Source: Bacteroides sp. (GTDB lineage Bacteria > Bacteroidota > Bacteroidia > Bacteroidales > Muribaculaceae). From it: DNA of 64,000 nt. How positions within the stretch are numbered: the first letter of the stretch is position 1; every line of letters starts with the position of its first letter. Below are positions 46,322 to 57,464 of the stretch, one piece after another. The notes beneath the pieces are model-generated. The model did no database searches, was not told the DNA's origin, and saw only the letters and a program-made list of their open reading frames with translations. The stretch is from the NCBI GenBank assembly GCA_014802335.1, contig JAAVCL010000002.1, forward strand, positions 44,589 through 108,588, in the 5' to 3' direction. Position numbers and translations under genes: made by a program.

Positions 46322-46840
46322 TTATTTGCCGTTAAAAACTTTTTCGACGCTGACACCACGGTTCTGAGCCACCTGAGCGGGCGAACGGAGTTCGTTGAGG
46401 GCAGCGATAGTTGCCTTCACAAGGTTGTGAGGGTTTGAAGAACCTTTAGACTTAGCGAGGACGTCGGTGATACCGACACTTTCAAGAACCGCACGCATTG
46501 CACCACCGGCCTTAACTCCGGTACCTTCGGAAGCGGGCTTGAGGAAGATGCGTGAGCCACCGAATTTTGCAGCGACTTCGTGGGGAATTGTACCCTTGTG
46601 CACAGGCACCTTGATGAGGTTCTTCTTAGCAGTTTCCACGCCCTTGGCGATAGCTGCAGTCACTTCATTGGCTTTGCCGAGACCCCAGCCGATAATACCG
46701 TCGCCGTTGCCGACAACGACAATAGCGGCGAAGCTGAATGCGCGACCACCTTTTGTTACTTTGGTTACACGGTTGATGGCTACGAGGCGGTCCTGCAATT
46801 CGAGATCATTAGTAGATTTTACCTTATTGTTCTTTGCCAT
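46322..46840 (-). CDS. rpsE: 30S ribosomal protein S5
   Basis: 172 residues with the double-stranded-RNA-binding N-domain ([20 protein letters not shown]) and [20 protein letters not shown]. Nine bases before rpmD. Confidence 0.97.
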   Translation of the reverse strand: MAKNNKVKSTNDLELQDRLVAINRVTKVTKGGRAFSFAAIVVVGNGDGIIGWGLGKANEVTAAIAKGVETAKKNLIKVPVHKGTIPHEVAAKFGGSRIFLKPASEGTGVKAGGAMRAVLESVGITDVLAKSKGSSNPHNLVKATIAALNELRSPAQVAQNRGVSVEKVFNGK

Positions 46841-46848
46841 GATTTCTA

Positions 46849-47190
46849 TTAAAATTTAAGACCACCCTGGCGGGCTGCATCGGCCAATGATTTAACACGT
46901 CCGTGATAGAGGTAACCGTTACGGTCGAATACGACTTCGGTGATGCCTTTTTCAACGGCTTTTTTTGCGATCTGCTCGCCTACTTTGGCAGCGATTTCAG
47001 ATTTAGTTCCTCCTGCGATGCCTTTGGAAGAAGCAGCAACGAGAGTGGTGCCTGCAAGGTCATCGATGACCTGCACGTAAATACCCTTGTTCGAGCGGAA
47101 CACGCTCATGCGGGGGCGTTGTGCAGTGCCGGAGATTTTACCGCGGATGCGGGTTTTGATTTTATTTCTTCTTGCTATCTTGGATATCAT
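46849..47190 (-). CDS. rplR: 50S ribosomal protein L18
   Basis: 113 residues; 5S rRNA-binding family features include [20 protein letters not shown] and [20 protein letters not shown]. Confidence 0.97.
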   Translation of the reverse strand: MISKIARRNKIKTRIRGKISGTAQRPRMSVFRSNKGIYVQVIDDLAGTTLVAASSKGIAGGTKSEIAAKVGEQIAKKAVEKGITEVVFDRNGYLYHGRVKSLADAARQGGLKF

Positions 47191-47203
47191 AATTCCTTAA
47201 ATT

Positions 47204-47758
47204 TTATTTGGCGTTAGCCGACTTTCCTGACTTGCGGCGGATAATTTCGCCAACAAACTTAATACCTTTACCCTTGTAAGGTTCGGGCTTGCGGAGTGAA
47301 CGGATCTTTGCGCAAACCTGTCCGAGAAGCTGCTTGTCAGAGCTTTCGAGAATGATGAGCGGGTTTTTGTTACGTTCTGTCTTGGCTTCAACCTTCACTT
47401 CTTTAGGAAGCTTGATGAAGATAGCGTGTGAATATCCTAAAGCGAGTTCGAGCACCTGACCCGAAGAAGTGGCACGATAGCCGACTCCGACAAGTTCCAT
47501 TTCTTTCTTGTAACCCTCAGAAACACCAACCACCATGTTGTGGATAAGCGCACGATAAAGGCCATGCATTGCACGGTTTTCGCGCTGATCGTCGGGACGG
47601 GTAACGATAACGTGACCGTCTTCAACTTTCACTTCGATGTTGGGGTTAACTTCTTGTGTGAGCTCTCCTTTGGGACCTTTAACGGTCACAACATTGTCTT
47701 TTACCTGTACGGTTACGCCGGCAGGAATAGCGATCGGTGATTTACCTATTCTTGACAT
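47204..47758 (-). CDS. rplF: 50S ribosomal protein L6
   Basis: 184 residues opening MSRIGKSPIAIPAGVTVQVK, with the C-terminal landmark EPYKGKGIKFVGEIIRRKSG. Thirteen bases before rplR. Confidence 0.97.
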   Translation of the reverse strand: MSRIGKSPIAIPAGVTVQVKDNVVTVKGPKGELTQEVNPNIEVKVEDGHVIVTRPDDQRENRAMHGLYRALIHNMVVGVSEGYKKEMELVGVGYRATSSGQVLELALGYSHAIFIKLPKEVKVEAKTERNKNPLIILESSDKQLLGQVCAKIRSLRKPEPYKGKGIKFVGEIIRRKSGKSANAK

Positions 47759-47776
47759 AGTCTTTTCCTCCCTTTA

Positions 47777-48175
47777 TTAATAAACGTAACACAATACTTC
47801 GCCACCGATTTTGCGTTCTTTGGCTTCCTTGTTGGTCATCACACCCTGTGAAGTAGAAAGGATTGCGATGCCGAGGCCGTTGAGCACGCGGGGCATATCT
47901 TTATAACCGGTGTATTGGCGCAGACCCGGACGCGAAATGCGGTGCAGGTTCTTGATTGCGCAAACTTTGTCAACCGGATCATACTTAAGGGCGATTTTGA
48001 TAGTGCCCTTGGGACCTTCGTTTTCCACGAACTTGTAGTTCAGGATGTAACCCTGGTCGAAAAGGATCTTGGTTATCTCCCTTTTCATTTTCGACGTCGG
48101 AACTTCGACCACGCGATGGCCGGCCATTATGGCGTTCCTGAGTCTTGTCAGATAATCTGCAATTGGATCAGTCAT
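47777..48175 (-). CDS. rpsH: 30S ribosomal protein S8
   Basis: 132 residues starting MTDPIADYLTRLRNAIMAGH and ending with the STSQGVMTNKEA 16S rRNA-binding region. A 127-base structured gap separates it from rpsN; in E. coli S8 is the repressor of the spc operon, so that gap could be regulatory. Confidence 0.97.
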   Translation of the reverse strand: MTDPIADYLTRLRNAIMAGHRVVEVPTSKMKREITKILFDQGYILNYKFVENEGPKGTIKIALKYDPVDKVCAIKNLHRISRPGLRQYTGYKDMPRVLNGLGIAILSTSQGVMTNKEAKERKIGGEVLCYVY

Positions 48176-48249
48176 TTTGTTTGGTTGATTAAATTGATTC
48201 AGACAGTGCTGAACAATATTTAAAACTCAATATGTGTAAAATTTGAGTG

Positions 48250-48276
48250 AGCCGGCGCGATATCCACCCGCCGGCT
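48250..48276 (-). promoter_or_regulatory. Hairpin in the rpsN-rpsH gap
   Basis: AGCCGGCG and CGCCGGCT form an 8-bp stem with an 11-base loop. A weaker ACTCAA/TTGAGT pairing lies just downstream in transcript direction. Both fall in the only sizeable gap of the spc part. Confidence 0.5.
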
Positions 48277-48302
48277 TATAGGGGTGTCAGCAGGGGTTGA
48301 AA

Positions 48303-48605
48303 TTACCAGCTTGCTTTCTTAACACCGGGGATAAGGCCGGCAGAAGCCATTTCACGGAATTGAATACGAGAGATTCCGAATTGGCGCATGTAGCCTTTAG
48401 GACGGCCTGTGATCTCGCAACGGTTGTGGAGACGCACGCGTGAAGCGTTTTTGGGAAGCTTCTGGAGCTTTGTAAGCGCTTCGTAGTCGATGTTGCCGTC
48501 AGCGTCAGCGAGAGCAGCTTTTTTGAGAGCGGCCTTTTTTTCGGCATATTTAGCCACCATACGCTGGCGCTTAACCTCGCGGGCCTTCATTGATTCTTTA
48601 GCCAT
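48303..48605 (-). CDS. rpsN: 30S ribosomal protein S14 (zinc-free long form)
   Basis: The 100-residue protein has the S14 end (RNQ-type [29 protein letters not shown]) but no CxxC pair, so it is the long non-zinc form. Five bases after rplE. Confidence 0.96.
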   Translation of the reverse strand: MAKESMKAREVKRQRMVAKYAEKKAALKKAALADADGNIDYEALTKLQKLPKNASRVRLHNRCEITGRPKGYMRQFGISRIQFREMASAGLIPGVKKASW

Positions 48606-48610
48606 ATTTC

Positions 48611-49159
48611 TTATTTTTCGTGTTTGAAGGGTAAACCGAATTTCTTTAGAAGAGCGAAACCTTCCTCGTCAGTGTTGGCAGAAGTCACAAAAGTGATGTT
48701 CATACCCTGAAGCTTGGGAACGTTGTCGATGTTAATCTCAGGGAAAATTATCTGCTCGGTGATACCGAGGGTATAGTTGCCACGGCCATCGAGTTTTGAA
48801 TTGATACCCTTGAAGTCGCGGATACGGGGCAGAGCCACGCGCACGAGTCTTTCGAGGAATTCGTACATTTTTTCGCGACGGAGAGTAACCATAGCGCCGA
48901 TGGGCATTTTCTTACGAAGCTTGAAGTTAGAGATGTCCTTCTTGGAAAGAGTGGGGACAGCCTTCTGACCTGTGATAGCAGTAAGCTCATTGAGCGCGGT
49001 CTCGATAATTTTTTTATCCTGAGTAGCTCCACCAAGACCCTGGTTGATAACGATCTTAGTCAGGCGGGGGACCTGCATGGGAGTAGTATACTTGAACTCT
49101 TCGGTGAGTTCCGGAACAATTTTTTCCTTATATTCCTTAGAAAGTGTAGTCTCTGCCAT
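48611..49159 (-). CDS. rplE: 50S ribosomal protein L5
   Basis: 182 residues, with [20 protein letters not shown] and [20 protein letters not shown]. Start and the rplX stop share one base (TAATG), suggesting translational coupling. Confidence 0.97.
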   Translation of the reverse strand: MAETTLSKEYKEKIVPELTEEFKYTTPMQVPRLTKIVINQGLGGATQDKKIIETALNELTAITGQKAVPTLSKKDISNFKLRKKMPIGAMVTLRREKMYEFLERLVRVALPRIRDFKGINSKLDGRGNYTLGITEQIIFPEINIDNVPKLQGMNITFVTSANTDEEGFALLKKFGLPFKHEK

Positions 49160-49479
49160 TATTTAATCTCCTCTCCTGATTTTTTAGCGTAACGCACGAG
49201 CTTGCCGGCCTCGTTGCGGCGGCGGCCAATGCGGGTAGGTTTCCCGGTCTTGGGGTCTACCACATTAAGATTAGAAATATGCACCGGTGCCTCGATCTTT
49301 ACAATACCACCCTGTGGATATTTGGCATTCGGCTTTGTGCTTTTAGAGACGATGTTGATGCCTTCCACGATAGCGCGGTTCTTTTTCACCAGCACTTCGA
49401 GGACACGGCCAGTCTTTCCTTTGTCGTCACCGGCATTGACAAAGACTGTGTCTCCTTTCTTTATATGCAATTTTGCCAT
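49159..49479 (-). CDS. rplX: 50S ribosomal protein L24
   Basis: 106 residues with the KOW motif ([20 protein letters not shown]) and [20 protein letters not shown]. Confidence 0.97.
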   Translation of the reverse strand: MAKLHIKKGDTVFVNAGDDKGKTGRVLEVLVKKNRAIVEGINIVSKSTKPNAKYPQGGIVKIEAPVHISNLNVVDPKTGKPTRIGRRRNEAGKLVRYAKKSGEEIK

Positions 49480-49517
49480 TTTGTTAAAATTTGTCTAAGA
49501 CTTGTTAGTGAATAAGA

Positions 49518-49883
49518 TTAGAGCACCTCGGGTGCGAGCGAAACGATCTTCATGTTTGTGTTGCGGAGTTCGCGAGCCACAGGGCCGAAGATACGAGTAC
49601 CGCGGATTTCACCTGCGTTGTTAAGCAGCACACAAGCGTTGTCGTCGAAGCGGATGTAGCTACCGTCGGGACGGCGGATTTCTTTTTTGGTGCGCACGAC
49701 CACAGCTTTAGAAACAGTACCTTTCTTTACATCAGAAGAAGGGATTGTGCTTTTAACTGTCACAACGATGATATCACCGACACTTGCATAGCGGCGGCCG
49801 GTGCCACCGAGCACGTGGATGCAGAGAACTTCCTTAGCACCGGAGTTGTCTGCCACTGTTAAACGTGATTCTGTCTGTATCAT
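49518..49883 (-). CDS. rplN: 50S ribosomal protein L14
   Basis: 121 residues opening [20 protein letters not shown] and ending [10 protein letters not shown], a standard L14. Confidence 0.97.
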   Translation of the reverse strand: MIQTESRLTVADNSGAKEVLCIHVLGGTGRRYASVGDIIVVTVKSTIPSSDVKKGTVSKAVVVRTKKEIRRPDGSYIRFDDNACVLLNNAGEIRGTRIFGPVARELRNTNMKIVSLAPEVL

Positions 49884-49885
49884 GA

Positions 49886-50149
49886 TTACTTAACTTTTTC
49901 GATGATTTCAACGAGTCTCCATCTCTTTGTTTTGCTCAGAGGGCGTGTTTCCATCAGTCGCACAGTATCACCAACCGAGCACTCGTTGTTTTCGTCGTGA
50001 GCGTGATACTTTTTAGTCTTGTTGACAAATTTACCGTAAATCGGGTGTTTCTCCTTCCATTTGATTTCCACCGTAATGGTTTTGTCGCACTTGTTGCTTG
50101 AAACGACCCCGATTCTCTCTTTTCTCAAATGTCTTTTCTGTTCTTCCAT
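49886..50149 (-). CDS. rpsQ: 30S ribosomal protein S17
   Basis: 87 residues with [20 protein letters not shown] and [20 protein letters not shown]. Two bases before rplN. Confidence 0.96.
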   Translation of the reverse strand: MEEQKRHLRKERIGVVSSNKCDKTITVEIKWKEKHPIYGKFVNKTKKYHAHDENNECSVGDTVRLMETRPLSKTKRWRLVEIIEKVK

Positions 50150-50175
50150 TTTTCAAAATCTGATTGTGGGGTTAA

Positions 50176-50391
50176 TTACTTGGAAGCAGCCTCCTTTTCG
50201 GCGGCGATTTCCTTTTGGCGCAACACTGTCTTCAGACGGGCGATATCACGGCGATCTTTTGTAATCTTGGCCGGATTGTCCGAGGGAGATATCGCGTGCG
50301 CTACTTTCAATTCACGATAAGCTTTCTCGGCAGCCTCTATCTGGGCTTGCAGCTCCTGAATGCTTAATTCCTTGATTTCTTCCTTTTTCAT
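50176..50391 (-). CDS. rpmC: 50S ribosomal protein L29
   Basis: 71 residues, mostly helical: MKKEEIKELSIQELQAQIEA and NPAKITKDRRDIARLKTVL. Preceded by a 188-base non-coding gap with two hairpins. Confidence 0.95.
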   Translation of the reverse strand: MKKEEIKELSIQELQAQIEAAEKAYRELKVAHAISPSDNPAKITKDRRDIARLKTVLRQKEIAAEKEAASK

Positions 50392-50445
50392 TTGTTATTA
50401 TTTATTCGAAATTATAAATTTCTCTTATTCCGATATACAGATTTA

Positions 50446-50493
50446 GGGCCCATTCCGGCCCGATACGGGAGGCCTGCAACGCAGGTCTCCCGT
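50446..50493 (-). promoter_or_regulatory. Double hairpin in the rplP-rpmC gap
   Basis: ACGGGAGGCCTGC with GCAGGTCTCCCGT (50465-50493) is a 13-bp stem with one G-T pair and a 3-base loop. Next to it GGGCC/GGCCC (50446-50461) forms a second. The surrounding gap (50392-50579) is AT-rich and non-coding. It may be a processing site, attenuator or internal start region. Confidence 0.5.
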
Positions 50494-50579
50494 TTACATG
50501 AACCGAAATTTTCCCTTTTTATTGTATATTTTAAAAGAAAAATTTTAATCTCACTTGTTTTTTTCGCAGAATTACTTTA

Positions 50580-51011
50580 TCAGACGTTCTGTGAGGGGTC
50601 ATAATCGCGGCGAACAACGAATTTTGTGAGCACCGGAAGTTTCTGTGCAGCGAGGCGCAGACCTTCTTTAGCCACATCGTAAGGAACACCGTCGATTTCA
50701 ATCAGGATACGGCCCGGAGTGACGGGAGCAACGAATCCTTCGGGGTTACCTTTACCTTTACCCATTCGCACTTCGGCGGGCTTTTTGGTAATAGGCTTGT
50801 CGGGGAATATACGGATCCAAACCTGTCCTTGACGCTGCATGTAACGTGTAAGAGCGATACGGGCAGCTTCAATCTGGCGACCGGTGATCCATTTAGAATC
50901 GAGAGTCTTGATACCGAACGAACCGAAAGCCAGCTGATTTCCACGCTGTGCCTCACCTTTCATGCGGCCTTTTTGCGAACGGCGGAATTTTGTCTTTTTA
51001 GGTTGTAACAT
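50580..51011 (-). CDS. rplP: 50S ribosomal protein L16
   Basis: 143 residues opening [19 protein letters not shown], with [20 protein letters not shown], a conserved L16 segment near the peptidyl-transferase centre. Confidence 0.97.
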   Translation of the reverse strand: MLQPKKTKFRRSQKGRMKGEAQRGNQLAFGSFGIKTLDSKWITGRQIEAARIALTRYMQRQGQVWIRIFPDKPITKKPAEVRMGKGKGNPEGFVAPVTPGRILIEIDGVPYDVAKEGLRLAAQKLPVLTKFVVRRDYDPSQNV

Positions 51012-51025
51012 AATCAGAGCTGTTT

Positions 51026-51757
51026 TTAACGGTTGTTATTCTTCTTATTACGGAAACCACCCTTGCGGCCGCCCTGAGGACGAGCACCCGGTTCTTTCTG
51101 ACCGGCCACGTAAGTGGGGGTGAGTTCTTTTTTACCATAAATTTCACCGCGGCAGATCCACACTTTCACGCCGACAACGCCGACTTTAGTGTGAGCTTCC
51201 ACGAGTGCATAGTCGATATCTGCACGGAGTGTGTGGAGAGGCGTACGGCCTTCCTTGAACATTTCCGAGCGAGCCATTTCAGCACCGTTAAGACGGCCGC
51301 TGACCTGCACCTTGATACCTTCTGCACCCATGCGCATTGTAGATGCGATTGCCATTTTTACTGCGCGACGGTAAGCAACTTTATTTTCGATCTGGCGTGC
51401 GATGTTAGTAGCCACGATTTCAGCGTCAAGTTCGGGGCGCTTGATTTCGTGGATATTGATCTGCACATCCTTGTCGGTAACTTTCTTGAGCTGCTCTTTG
51501 AGAGCGTCAACATCCTTACCACCCTTGCCGATGATCATACCGGGACGCGAAGTAGCGATAGTTACGGTAGCCATCTTTAGGGTACGCTCGATAATAATAC
51601 GCGAGATGCTTGCCTTGGCAAGACGAGTCTGGAGGTATTTACGGATTTTAGAATCTTCGAGAAGAGTTTCGCCGTATTTTTTACCACCATACCAGTTTGA
51701 GTCCCAGCCGCGGATCACACCGAGGCGGTTGCTGATTGGATTAACTTTCTGTCCCAT
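51026..51757 (-). CDS. rpsC: 30S ribosomal protein S3
   Basis: 243 residues with the KH domain ([18 protein letters not shown]) and C-terminal [20 protein letters not shown]. Basic tail [15 protein letters not shown]. Confidence 0.97.
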   Translation of the reverse strand: MGQKVNPISNRLGVIRGWDSNWYGGKKYGETLLEDSKIRKYLQTRLAKASISRIIIERTLKMATVTIATSRPGMIIGKGGKDVDALKEQLKKVTDKDVQINIHEIKRPELDAEIVATNIARQIENKVAYRRAVKMAIASTMRMGAEGIKVQVSGRLNGAEMARSEMFKEGRTPLHTLRADIDYALVEAHTKVGVVGVKVWICRGEIYGKKELTPTYVAGQKEPGARPQGGRKGGFRNKKNNNR

Positions 51758-51762
51758 CTTGC

Positions 51763-52167
51763 TTAATCGTTATTATTATTAATTGTGTCTACAAAGATTG
51801 TGACATGGTTAGAGCGTTTACGGATGCGATAGCCGCGACCCTGGGGAGCGGGACGCATGCGTTTCAACATCGGAGCGGCGTCAACGAAAACAGTTTTAAC
51901 GAAGAGTTCGCCGGCTTCTGCCTTGCGTTCGTTTTTCTGTTCCCAGTTGGCAATAGCCGAGCGGAGGAGTTTTTCCACTTTGCGTGAAGCCTCCTTATTT
52001 GAGAATTTGAGGATGCCGAGAGCCTTGAAAACCTCTACGCCGCGAATCATATCAACGACGAGACGCATCTTTCTGGGCGAAGAGGGCACGTTGCGGAGAC
52101 GAGCGCCGTAAACGCTTTTCTTAGCCTCCTTAATGGCATCGGCTGCTTTTCTTTTTCTTAAACCCAT
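51763..52167 (-). CDS. rplV: 50S ribosomal protein L22
   Basis: 134 residues with [19 protein letters not shown] and the exit-tunnel loop [20 protein letters not shown]. Confidence 0.97.
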   Translation of the reverse strand: MGLRKRKAADAIKEAKKSVYGARLRNVPSSPRKMRLVVDMIRGVEVFKALGILKFSNKEASRKVEKLLRSAIANWEQKNERKAEAGELFVKTVFVDAAPMLKRMRPAPQGRGYRIRKRSNHVTIFVDTINNNND

Positions 52168-52210
52168 TGTATGTGTTAGTGTTTAAATCGTGAATGAATG
52201 ATAAGGGCGA

Positions 52211-52480
52211 TTATTTCTTTTTGTTGCCTGCATGGCCACGGAAAGTACGTGTCGGAGCGAACTCACCGAGTTTGTGACCTACCATGTTTTCAGTCACATA
52301 AACGGGGATGAACTTATTACCGTTGTGCACGGCAAAAGTGTGTCCCACGAAATCGGGCGAGATCATGGAAGCGCGGCTCCAAGTCTTGATGACATTTTTC
52401 TTACCGCTTTCTTCCATAGCTGCGACCTTCTTTTCGAGTTTAACAGAAATAAAAGGACCTTTTTTAAGCGAACGACTCAT
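52211..52480 (-). CDS. rpsS: 30S ribosomal protein S19
   Basis: 89 residues opening [19 protein letters not shown] and containing [18 protein letters not shown]. Confidence 0.97.
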   Translation of the reverse strand: MSRSLKKGPFISVKLEKKVAAMEESGKKNVIKTWSRASMISPDFVGHTFAVHNGNKFIPVYVTENMVGHKLGEFAPTRTFRGHAGNKKK

Positions 52481-52501
52481 AATTGTGTCTGATTAATCAA
52501 A

Positions 52502-53329
52502 TTATTTTTTCCTTCTTTCAATGATATACTTCGAAGAGTGCTTCTTGGGTGAGCGAGTCTTGAGGCCCTTGGCGTAGAGACCTGTACGAGAACGGGGATG
52601 ACCACCGGACTGACGACCTTCACCACCACCCATCGGGTGATCGACAGGGTTCATAACCACACCACGGTTGTGGGGGCGACGACCGAGCCAACGGCTGCGA
52701 CCGGCCTTCCCGCTGCGTTCGAGCGCATGGTCGGAGTTACCGACAACGCCGATAGTGGCACGGCAAGTTAGAAGCACCTTGCGAGTTTCTCCTGAAGGTA
52801 ATTTGATGATCGCGTAATCACCTTCACGCGAGGTGAGCTGAGCGAAAGTACCGGCAGAACGTGCCATGCTGGCACCCTGACCGGGACGGAGCTCGATACA
52901 ATGGATAAGCGTACCGACGGGAATCTTGGAGAGGGGAAGACAGTTGCCCACTTCGGGAGCAACGTCAGCGCCGCTCATTACTGTCTGGCCAACTTCGAGA
53001 CCATTGGGGGCCACGATATAAGCCTTTGAACCGTCAGTGTAGTACAACAGTGCGATGCGAGCAGAGCGGTTGGGATCATACTCGATGCTTTTTACAATAG
53101 CGGGCACGTTGTCGTTGATTCTCTTAAAGTCGATGAGACGCAATTTTCTCTTGTGGCCACCGCCGCGGTAACGGGTTGAAAGATGACCCGAAGAGTTGCG
53201 GCCGCCTGTCGAACGTTTGCCGACTGTAAGAGACTTTTCTGGTGTGGTAGCAGTGATTTGTCCTTTGAACACACCAATAACCTTGTGTCTTTGCCCAGGC
53301 GTAGTGGGCTTGAATTTTCTTACTGCCAT
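52502..53329 (-). CDS. rplB: 50S ribosomal protein L2
   Basis: 275 residues with [20 protein letters not shown] and the peptidyl-transferase-near block [19 protein letters not shown]. Confidence 0.97.
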   Translation of the reverse strand: MAVRKFKPTTPGQRHKVIGVFKGQITATTPEKSLTVGKRSTGGRNSSGHLSTRYRGGGHKRKLRLIDFKRINDNVPAIVKSIEYDPNRSARIALLYYTDGSKAYIVAPNGLEVGQTVMSGADVAPEVGNCLPLSKIPVGTLIHCIELRPGQGASMARSAGTFAQLTSREGDYAIIKLPSGETRKVLLTCRATIGVVGNSDHALERSGKAGRSRWLGRRPHNRGVVMNPVDHPMGGGEGRQSGGHPRSRTGLYAKGLKTRSPKKHSSKYIIERRKK

Positions 53330-53335
53330 TTCTTT

Positions 53336-53626
53336 TTAGATGTTGCTGTAATAGTCAATCTTCTGTCCTTTTGCCACGGTGATGTATGCTTTCTTGAACG
53401 CATTGCGACGGCCGCGGATGATACCACCCTTGGTGTAACGCTGTTTGCGTTTTCCGGCATAGTTGGCAATATTCACTCTGTCAACGCGAACGTTGTAGAG
53501 TTTTTCCACGATATCCTTGATCTGGAACTTGTTGGCATCGGGAGATACGGCGAAGGTGTAGCAATTCTGCTTCTCGGCGTAGGCCGTAGCCTTTTCAGTG
53601 ACGATCGGTTTGATTTGAATATCCAT
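53336..53626 (-). CDS. rplW: 50S ribosomal protein L23
   Basis: 96 residues: IKPIVTEKATAYAEKQNCYT and ANKFQIKDIVEKLYNVRVD, landmarks of L23, which sits at the tunnel exit. Confidence 0.96.
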   Translation of the reverse strand: MDIQIKPIVTEKATAYAEKQNCYTFAVSPDANKFQIKDIVEKLYNVRVDRVNIANYAGKRKQRYTKGGIIRGRRNAFKKAYITVAKGQKIDYYSNI

Positions 53627-53639
53627 CTTTTATATCTCC

Positions 53640-54275
53640 TTATTTGAAATCGTTAATGACTGCGACACTGTCTTCAGTCAGAAGGATAGCGTCAGTGTTG
53701 AGCACGGTGAAAGCGTTGAGGTCAATAGCCTGAGCCATCATCGCGTTGGGCACGTTGCGAACCGAAAGGAGCACGTTGTTGTCGGGAGCGGCGAAAACCA
53801 GAAGAGTTTTCTTATCGCCGAGCTTGAAGCTGTTGGCGAGTTCCATGTAAGACTTGGTGCGTGGTTTTTCGAACGTGAAATTCTCGATAACGAAGATTTT
53901 CTTGTCGTTAAGACGCGAAGTAAGAGCGATCTTGCGAGCAAGGCTCTTCATCTTCTTATTGAGTTTCGAGCGATAATCGCGGGGACGGGGACCGAACACA
54001 CGACCACCATGATAGAGCACCGGAGAGTTAAGGTCACCACGGCGAGCGCCACCACCGCCCTTCTGACGGCCGATTTTGCGGGTAGAGTAAGAAACTTCGC
54101 TGCGTTCCTTGCTCTTGTGAGTACCCTGACGCTGGTTACCGAGATATTGTTTGATGTCGAGGTAAAGGGTGTGCTCTGCATTGCCCTCGCTCAGATCGCG
54201 AGCGAACACCTCGTCGTTAAGATTGACTTTACGTCCTGTATCTTCGCCTTTGATGTTATATACTGCTACTTCCAT
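53640..54275 (-). CDS. rplD: 50S ribosomal protein L4
   Basis: 211 residues with the tunnel loop (GRQKGGGGARRGDLNSPVLY; GGRVFGPRPRDYRSKLNKKM). In E. coli L4 represses the S10 operon. Its start directly follows the rplC stop with no gap. Confidence 0.97.
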   Translation of the reverse strand: MEVAVYNIKGEDTGRKVNLNDEVFARDLSEGNAEHTLYLDIKQYLGNQRQGTHKSKERSEVSYSTRKIGRQKGGGGARRGDLNSPVLYHGGRVFGPRPRDYRSKLNKKMKSLARKIALTSRLNDKKIFVIENFTFEKPRTKSYMELANSFKLGDKKTLLVFAAPDNNVLLSVRNVPNAMMAQAIDLNAFTVLNTDAILLTEDSVAVINDFK

Positions 54276-54893
54276 TTACTTCTCAACTATAACAATTGAA
54301 CCTTTGGGACCCGGAACGGAACCCTTAATCATTAACAAATTGTGCTCGGGAAGCACTTTAATCACCTGGAGATTCTGCACAGTCACGCGTTCGTTGCCCA
54401 TTTGGCCGGCCATGCGGAGGCCTTTGAACACTTTAGCGGGATAAGAGCAGGCACCGATTGAACCGGGAGCGCGGAGACGGTTGTGCTGACCGTGAGTTTT
54501 CTGGCCTACACCACCAAAACCGTGACGCTTCACAACGCCTTGGAAACCTTTACCTTTGGATGTGCCGACAACATCGACAAAACCACCCTCCTGGAAGAGG
54601 TCGACAGTAAGCGTTTCGCCCAGTGCGGGCAATTTCTCAAAAGTCTTGAACTCGGCCAAGTGTCTCTGGGGAGCTACGCCTGCCTTTGTGAAGTGACCGG
54701 CCAGAGGCTTGTTAACGTGCTTTTCCTTGGCTTCCTGGAAACCAACCTGCACAGCCTCATAACCGTCAGTTTCGACAGTCTTGATTTGCGTAACCACACA
54801 AGGACCCACTTCGATAACAGTGCACGGAATGTTTTTTCCGTCGGCACTGAAAACGGATGTCATTCCGATTTTCTTTCCTAATAATCCTGGCAT
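54276..54893 (-). CDS. rplC: 50S ribosomal protein L3
   Basis: 205 residues: [20 protein letters not shown] and the long loop [18 protein letters not shown] that reaches the peptidyl-transferase centre. Confidence 0.97.
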   Translation of the reverse strand: MPGLLGKKIGMTSVFSADGKNIPCTVIEVGPCVVTQIKTVETDGYEAVQVGFQEAKEKHVNKPLAGHFTKAGVAPQRHLAEFKTFEKLPALGETLTVDLFQEGGFVDVVGTSKGKGFQGVVKRHGFGGVGQKTHGQHNRLRAPGSIGACSYPAKVFKGLRMAGQMGNERVTVQNLQVIKVLPEHNLLMIKGSVPGPKGSIVIVEK

Positions 54894-54941
54894 TTCTTAA
54901 AATTATTTGTGGTTGTATTTTTCTTTACTGAGCATCAGGCA

Positions 54942-55247
54942 TTATACCTTGATAGACACATCTACACCCGAGGGAAGTTCGAGCTTCATCAGCGCATCGA
55001 CAGTTTTAGCAGTGCTGCTGTAGATGTCGATGAGACGCTGGAAAGAAGAGAGCTGGAACTGCTCGCGGCTCTTTTTGTTTACGAAAGTCGAACGGTTCAC
55101 TGTGAAGATGCGTTTGTGAGTGGGCAGAGGAATCGGGCCCTTAACCACAGCACCGGTCGATTTAACGGTCTTTACAATCTTCTCAGCCGATTTGTCGACG
55201 AGGTTGTGATCGTAAGATTTAAGTTTGATTCTGATTTTTTGGTTCAT
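54942..55247 (-). CDS. rpsJ: 30S ribosomal protein S10
   Basis: 101 residues with [20 protein letters not shown] and [17 protein letters not shown]. Directly follows fusA with no tuf gene between, the usual arrangement in this phylum. Confidence 0.97.
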   Translation of the reverse strand: MNQKIRIKLKSYDHNLVDKSAEKIVKTVKSTGAVVKGPIPLPTHKRIFTVNRSTFVNKKSREQFQLSSFQRLIDIYSSTAKTVDALMKLELPSGVDVSIKV

Positions 55248-55325
55248 ATATTTTGTTTGACTTAGAAGCGTTGTTAAATTCCGCTGTCCGAAGCCTTGAG
55301 AGCTCCGGACACCGGATTATAATAT

Positions 55326-57449
55326 TTACTTCAGAAGGTCAACGCGACCGTTAACTTCCGTAAGGACGTTCTTGGCAATCGAGTTGCTTACCTCTGCATA
55401 GTGGCTGAACGACATTGTGCTTGTGGCACGACCTGAGGTGATTGTACGGAGTGCTGTTACATAACCGAACATCTCAGCAAGGGGAGCCTTGGCTTTTACG
55501 ATACGGGCGCCCGAACGGCTTGTTTCCATACCTTCCACCTGACCGCGACGTTTGTTAAGGTCGCCGATCACATCACCCATTGATTCTTCGGGGGTAACAA
55601 CCTCGATTTTCATGATAGGTTCCATCAGCACCGGACCTGCCTTTTCCGAACCATGCTTGAATGCCTGGATGGCGCAAAGTTCGAACGAAAGCTGATCGGA
55701 GTCAACGGGGTGGAATGAACCGTCAAGGAGAGTAACCTTGAGCTGTTCTACGGGATAACCTGCGAGCACACCGTTCTTCATTGCAGTCTGGAAACCTTTC
55801 TGCACTGAGGGGATGTATTCTTTAGGCACGTTACCACCCTTAACTTCATCGACAAACTGGAGGTTGCCTTCGAAGCCTTCGTCAACCGGTTCGATACGAA
55901 CAATGATGTCGGCATACTTACCGCGACCACCGGTCTGCTTCTTGAATGTCTCGCGAAGTTCAACGGGTTTGGTGATAGCTTCTTTGTAAGTTACCTGAGG
56001 ACGACCCTGATTACATTCAACCTTGAACTCACGACGCAGACGGTCGATGATGATGTCGAGGTGAAGCTCACCCATACCGCTGATAACGGTCTGGCCTGTT
56101 TCCTCGTTGGTTTCAACGCGGAATGTGGGGTCTTCTTCAGCGAGTTTCTGAAGGCCGACACCGAGTTTGTCGAGGTCTTTCTGAGTCTTAGGCTCAACTG
56201 CGATACCAATCACAGGATCGGGGAATTCCATTGCTTCGAGCACAATGGGATGATTTTCATCACAGAGTGTATCGCCGGTGCGGATATCCTTGAAACCTAC
56301 ACCTGCACCGATATCACCGCAGCCGATTTTTTCCATCGGGTTCTGCTTGTTCGAGTGCATCTGGAAAAGACGTGAAACACGTTCTTTCTTGCCCGAACGT
56401 GTGTTGAGCACGTAGCTACCAGCCTCGATATCGCCCGAATAAACACGGAAGAAGCAGAGACGGCCAACGTAGGGGTCAGTAGCAATCTTAAATGCAAGAG
56501 CCGACATCGGAGCTTCGGGAGAAGGCTCGCGAGTTTCAATCACATCGGGATCGTCAACTGCATGACCTTCAACAGCACCTGCATCTTCGGGAGAAGGAAG
56601 ATATGCGCACACAGCATCGAGAAGAGTCTGCACACCCTTGTTCTTGAATGAAGAACCACAGAGCATGGGGTTCACATCCATAGAAAGGGTTGCCTTGCGG
56701 ATAGCCGCACGAATCTCATCTTCGGTGATGGTTGAAGGATCATCGAAATATTTTTCCATGAAAACTTCGTCAAACTCAGCGAGAGTTTCGAGCATCTTGT
56801 CGTGATACTCTTCAGCTTCGTCGCGGAGAGAAGCGGGGATTTCCTCAACTGAGTATTCGGCACCCATAGTTTCATCGTGCCAGAAGATAGCTTTCATCTT
56901 AACGAGGTCTACCACGCCTTTGAAAGTTTCTTCTGCGCCGATAGGAATCTGAATGGGAAGGGGGTTAGCGCCGAGCACTTCGCGGAGCTGACGCACAACT
57001 TCGAAGAAGTTTGCACCCGAGCGGTCCATTTTGTTTACGTAACCGATGCGGGGCACGTTGTATTTATCAGCCTGACGCCACACGGTTTCTGACTGGGGCT
57101 CAACGCCGCCGACAGCACAGAAAGTAGCGACGGCACCGTCGAGAACACGCAGCGAGCGTTCCACTTCGACAGTGAAGTCAACGTGTCCCGGAGTGTCAAT
57201 AAGGTTGATTTTGTATTTATTACCGGCATACGTCCAGAACGCGGTTGTAGCAGCGGAGGTAATTGTAATACCGCGCTCCTGCTCCTGTTCCATCCAGTCC
57301 ATTGTGGCTGCACCGTCGTGCACCTCACCTATGCGGTGAGTTTTACCGGTGTAGAAAAGGATACGTTCTGAAGTAGTGGTTTTACCGGCATCGATGTGAG
57401 CCATGATACCGATGTTACGAGTAAGCTTAAGTTCGTCGTGTTTTGCCAT
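55326..57449 (-). CDS. fusA: Elongation factor G
   Basis: The 707-residue GTPase drives ribosome translocation. G1 AHIDAGKT is at residues 17-24, followed by [12 protein letters not shown] (switch I), DTPGHVDF (G3) and NKMDRSGA (G4). Domain IV and V blocks ([29 protein letters not shown]) are complete. Bacteroidales often encode a second divergent EF-G elsewhere; this one is in the canonical str position. Confidence 0.96.
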   Translation of the reverse strand: MAKHDELKLTRNIGIMAHIDAGKTTTSERILFYTGKTHRIGEVHDGAATMDWMEQEQERGITITSAATTAFWTYAGNKYKINLIDTPGHVDFTVEVERSLRVLDGAVATFCAVGGVEPQSETVWRQADKYNVPRIGYVNKMDRSGANFFEVVRQLREVLGANPLPIQIPIGAEETFKGVVDLVKMKAIFWHDETMGAEYSVEEIPASLRDEAEEYHDKMLETLAEFDEVFMEKYFDDPSTITEDEIRAAIRKATLSMDVNPMLCGSSFKNKGVQTLLDAVCAYLPSPEDAGAVEGHAVDDPDVIETREPSPEAPMSALAFKIATDPYVGRLCFFRVYSGDIEAGSYVLNTRSGKKERVSRLFQMHSNKQNPMEKIGCGDIGAGVGFKDIRTGDTLCDENHPIVLEAMEFPDPVIGIAVEPKTQKDLDKLGVGLQKLAEEDPTFRVETNEETGQTVISGMGELHLDIIIDRLRREFKVECNQGRPQVTYKEAITKPVELRETFKKQTGGRGKYADIIVRIEPVDEGFEGNLQFVDEVKGGNVPKEYIPSVQKGFQTAMKNGVLAGYPVEQLKVTLLDGSFHPVDSDQLSFELCAIQAFKHGSEKAGPVLMEPIMKIEVVTPEESMGDVIGDLNKRRGQVEGMETSRSGARIVKAKAPLAEMFGYVTALRTITSGRATSTMSFSHYAEVSNSIAKNVLTEVNGRVDLLK

Positions 57450-57464
57450 TTTTGTTGGTCAAAT

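Noticed and set aside
55248..55325. Deleted tuf gene between fusA and rpsJ
   Set aside because: The gap is short and clean; absence of tuf here is usual in Bacteroidota, which keep it elsewhere.
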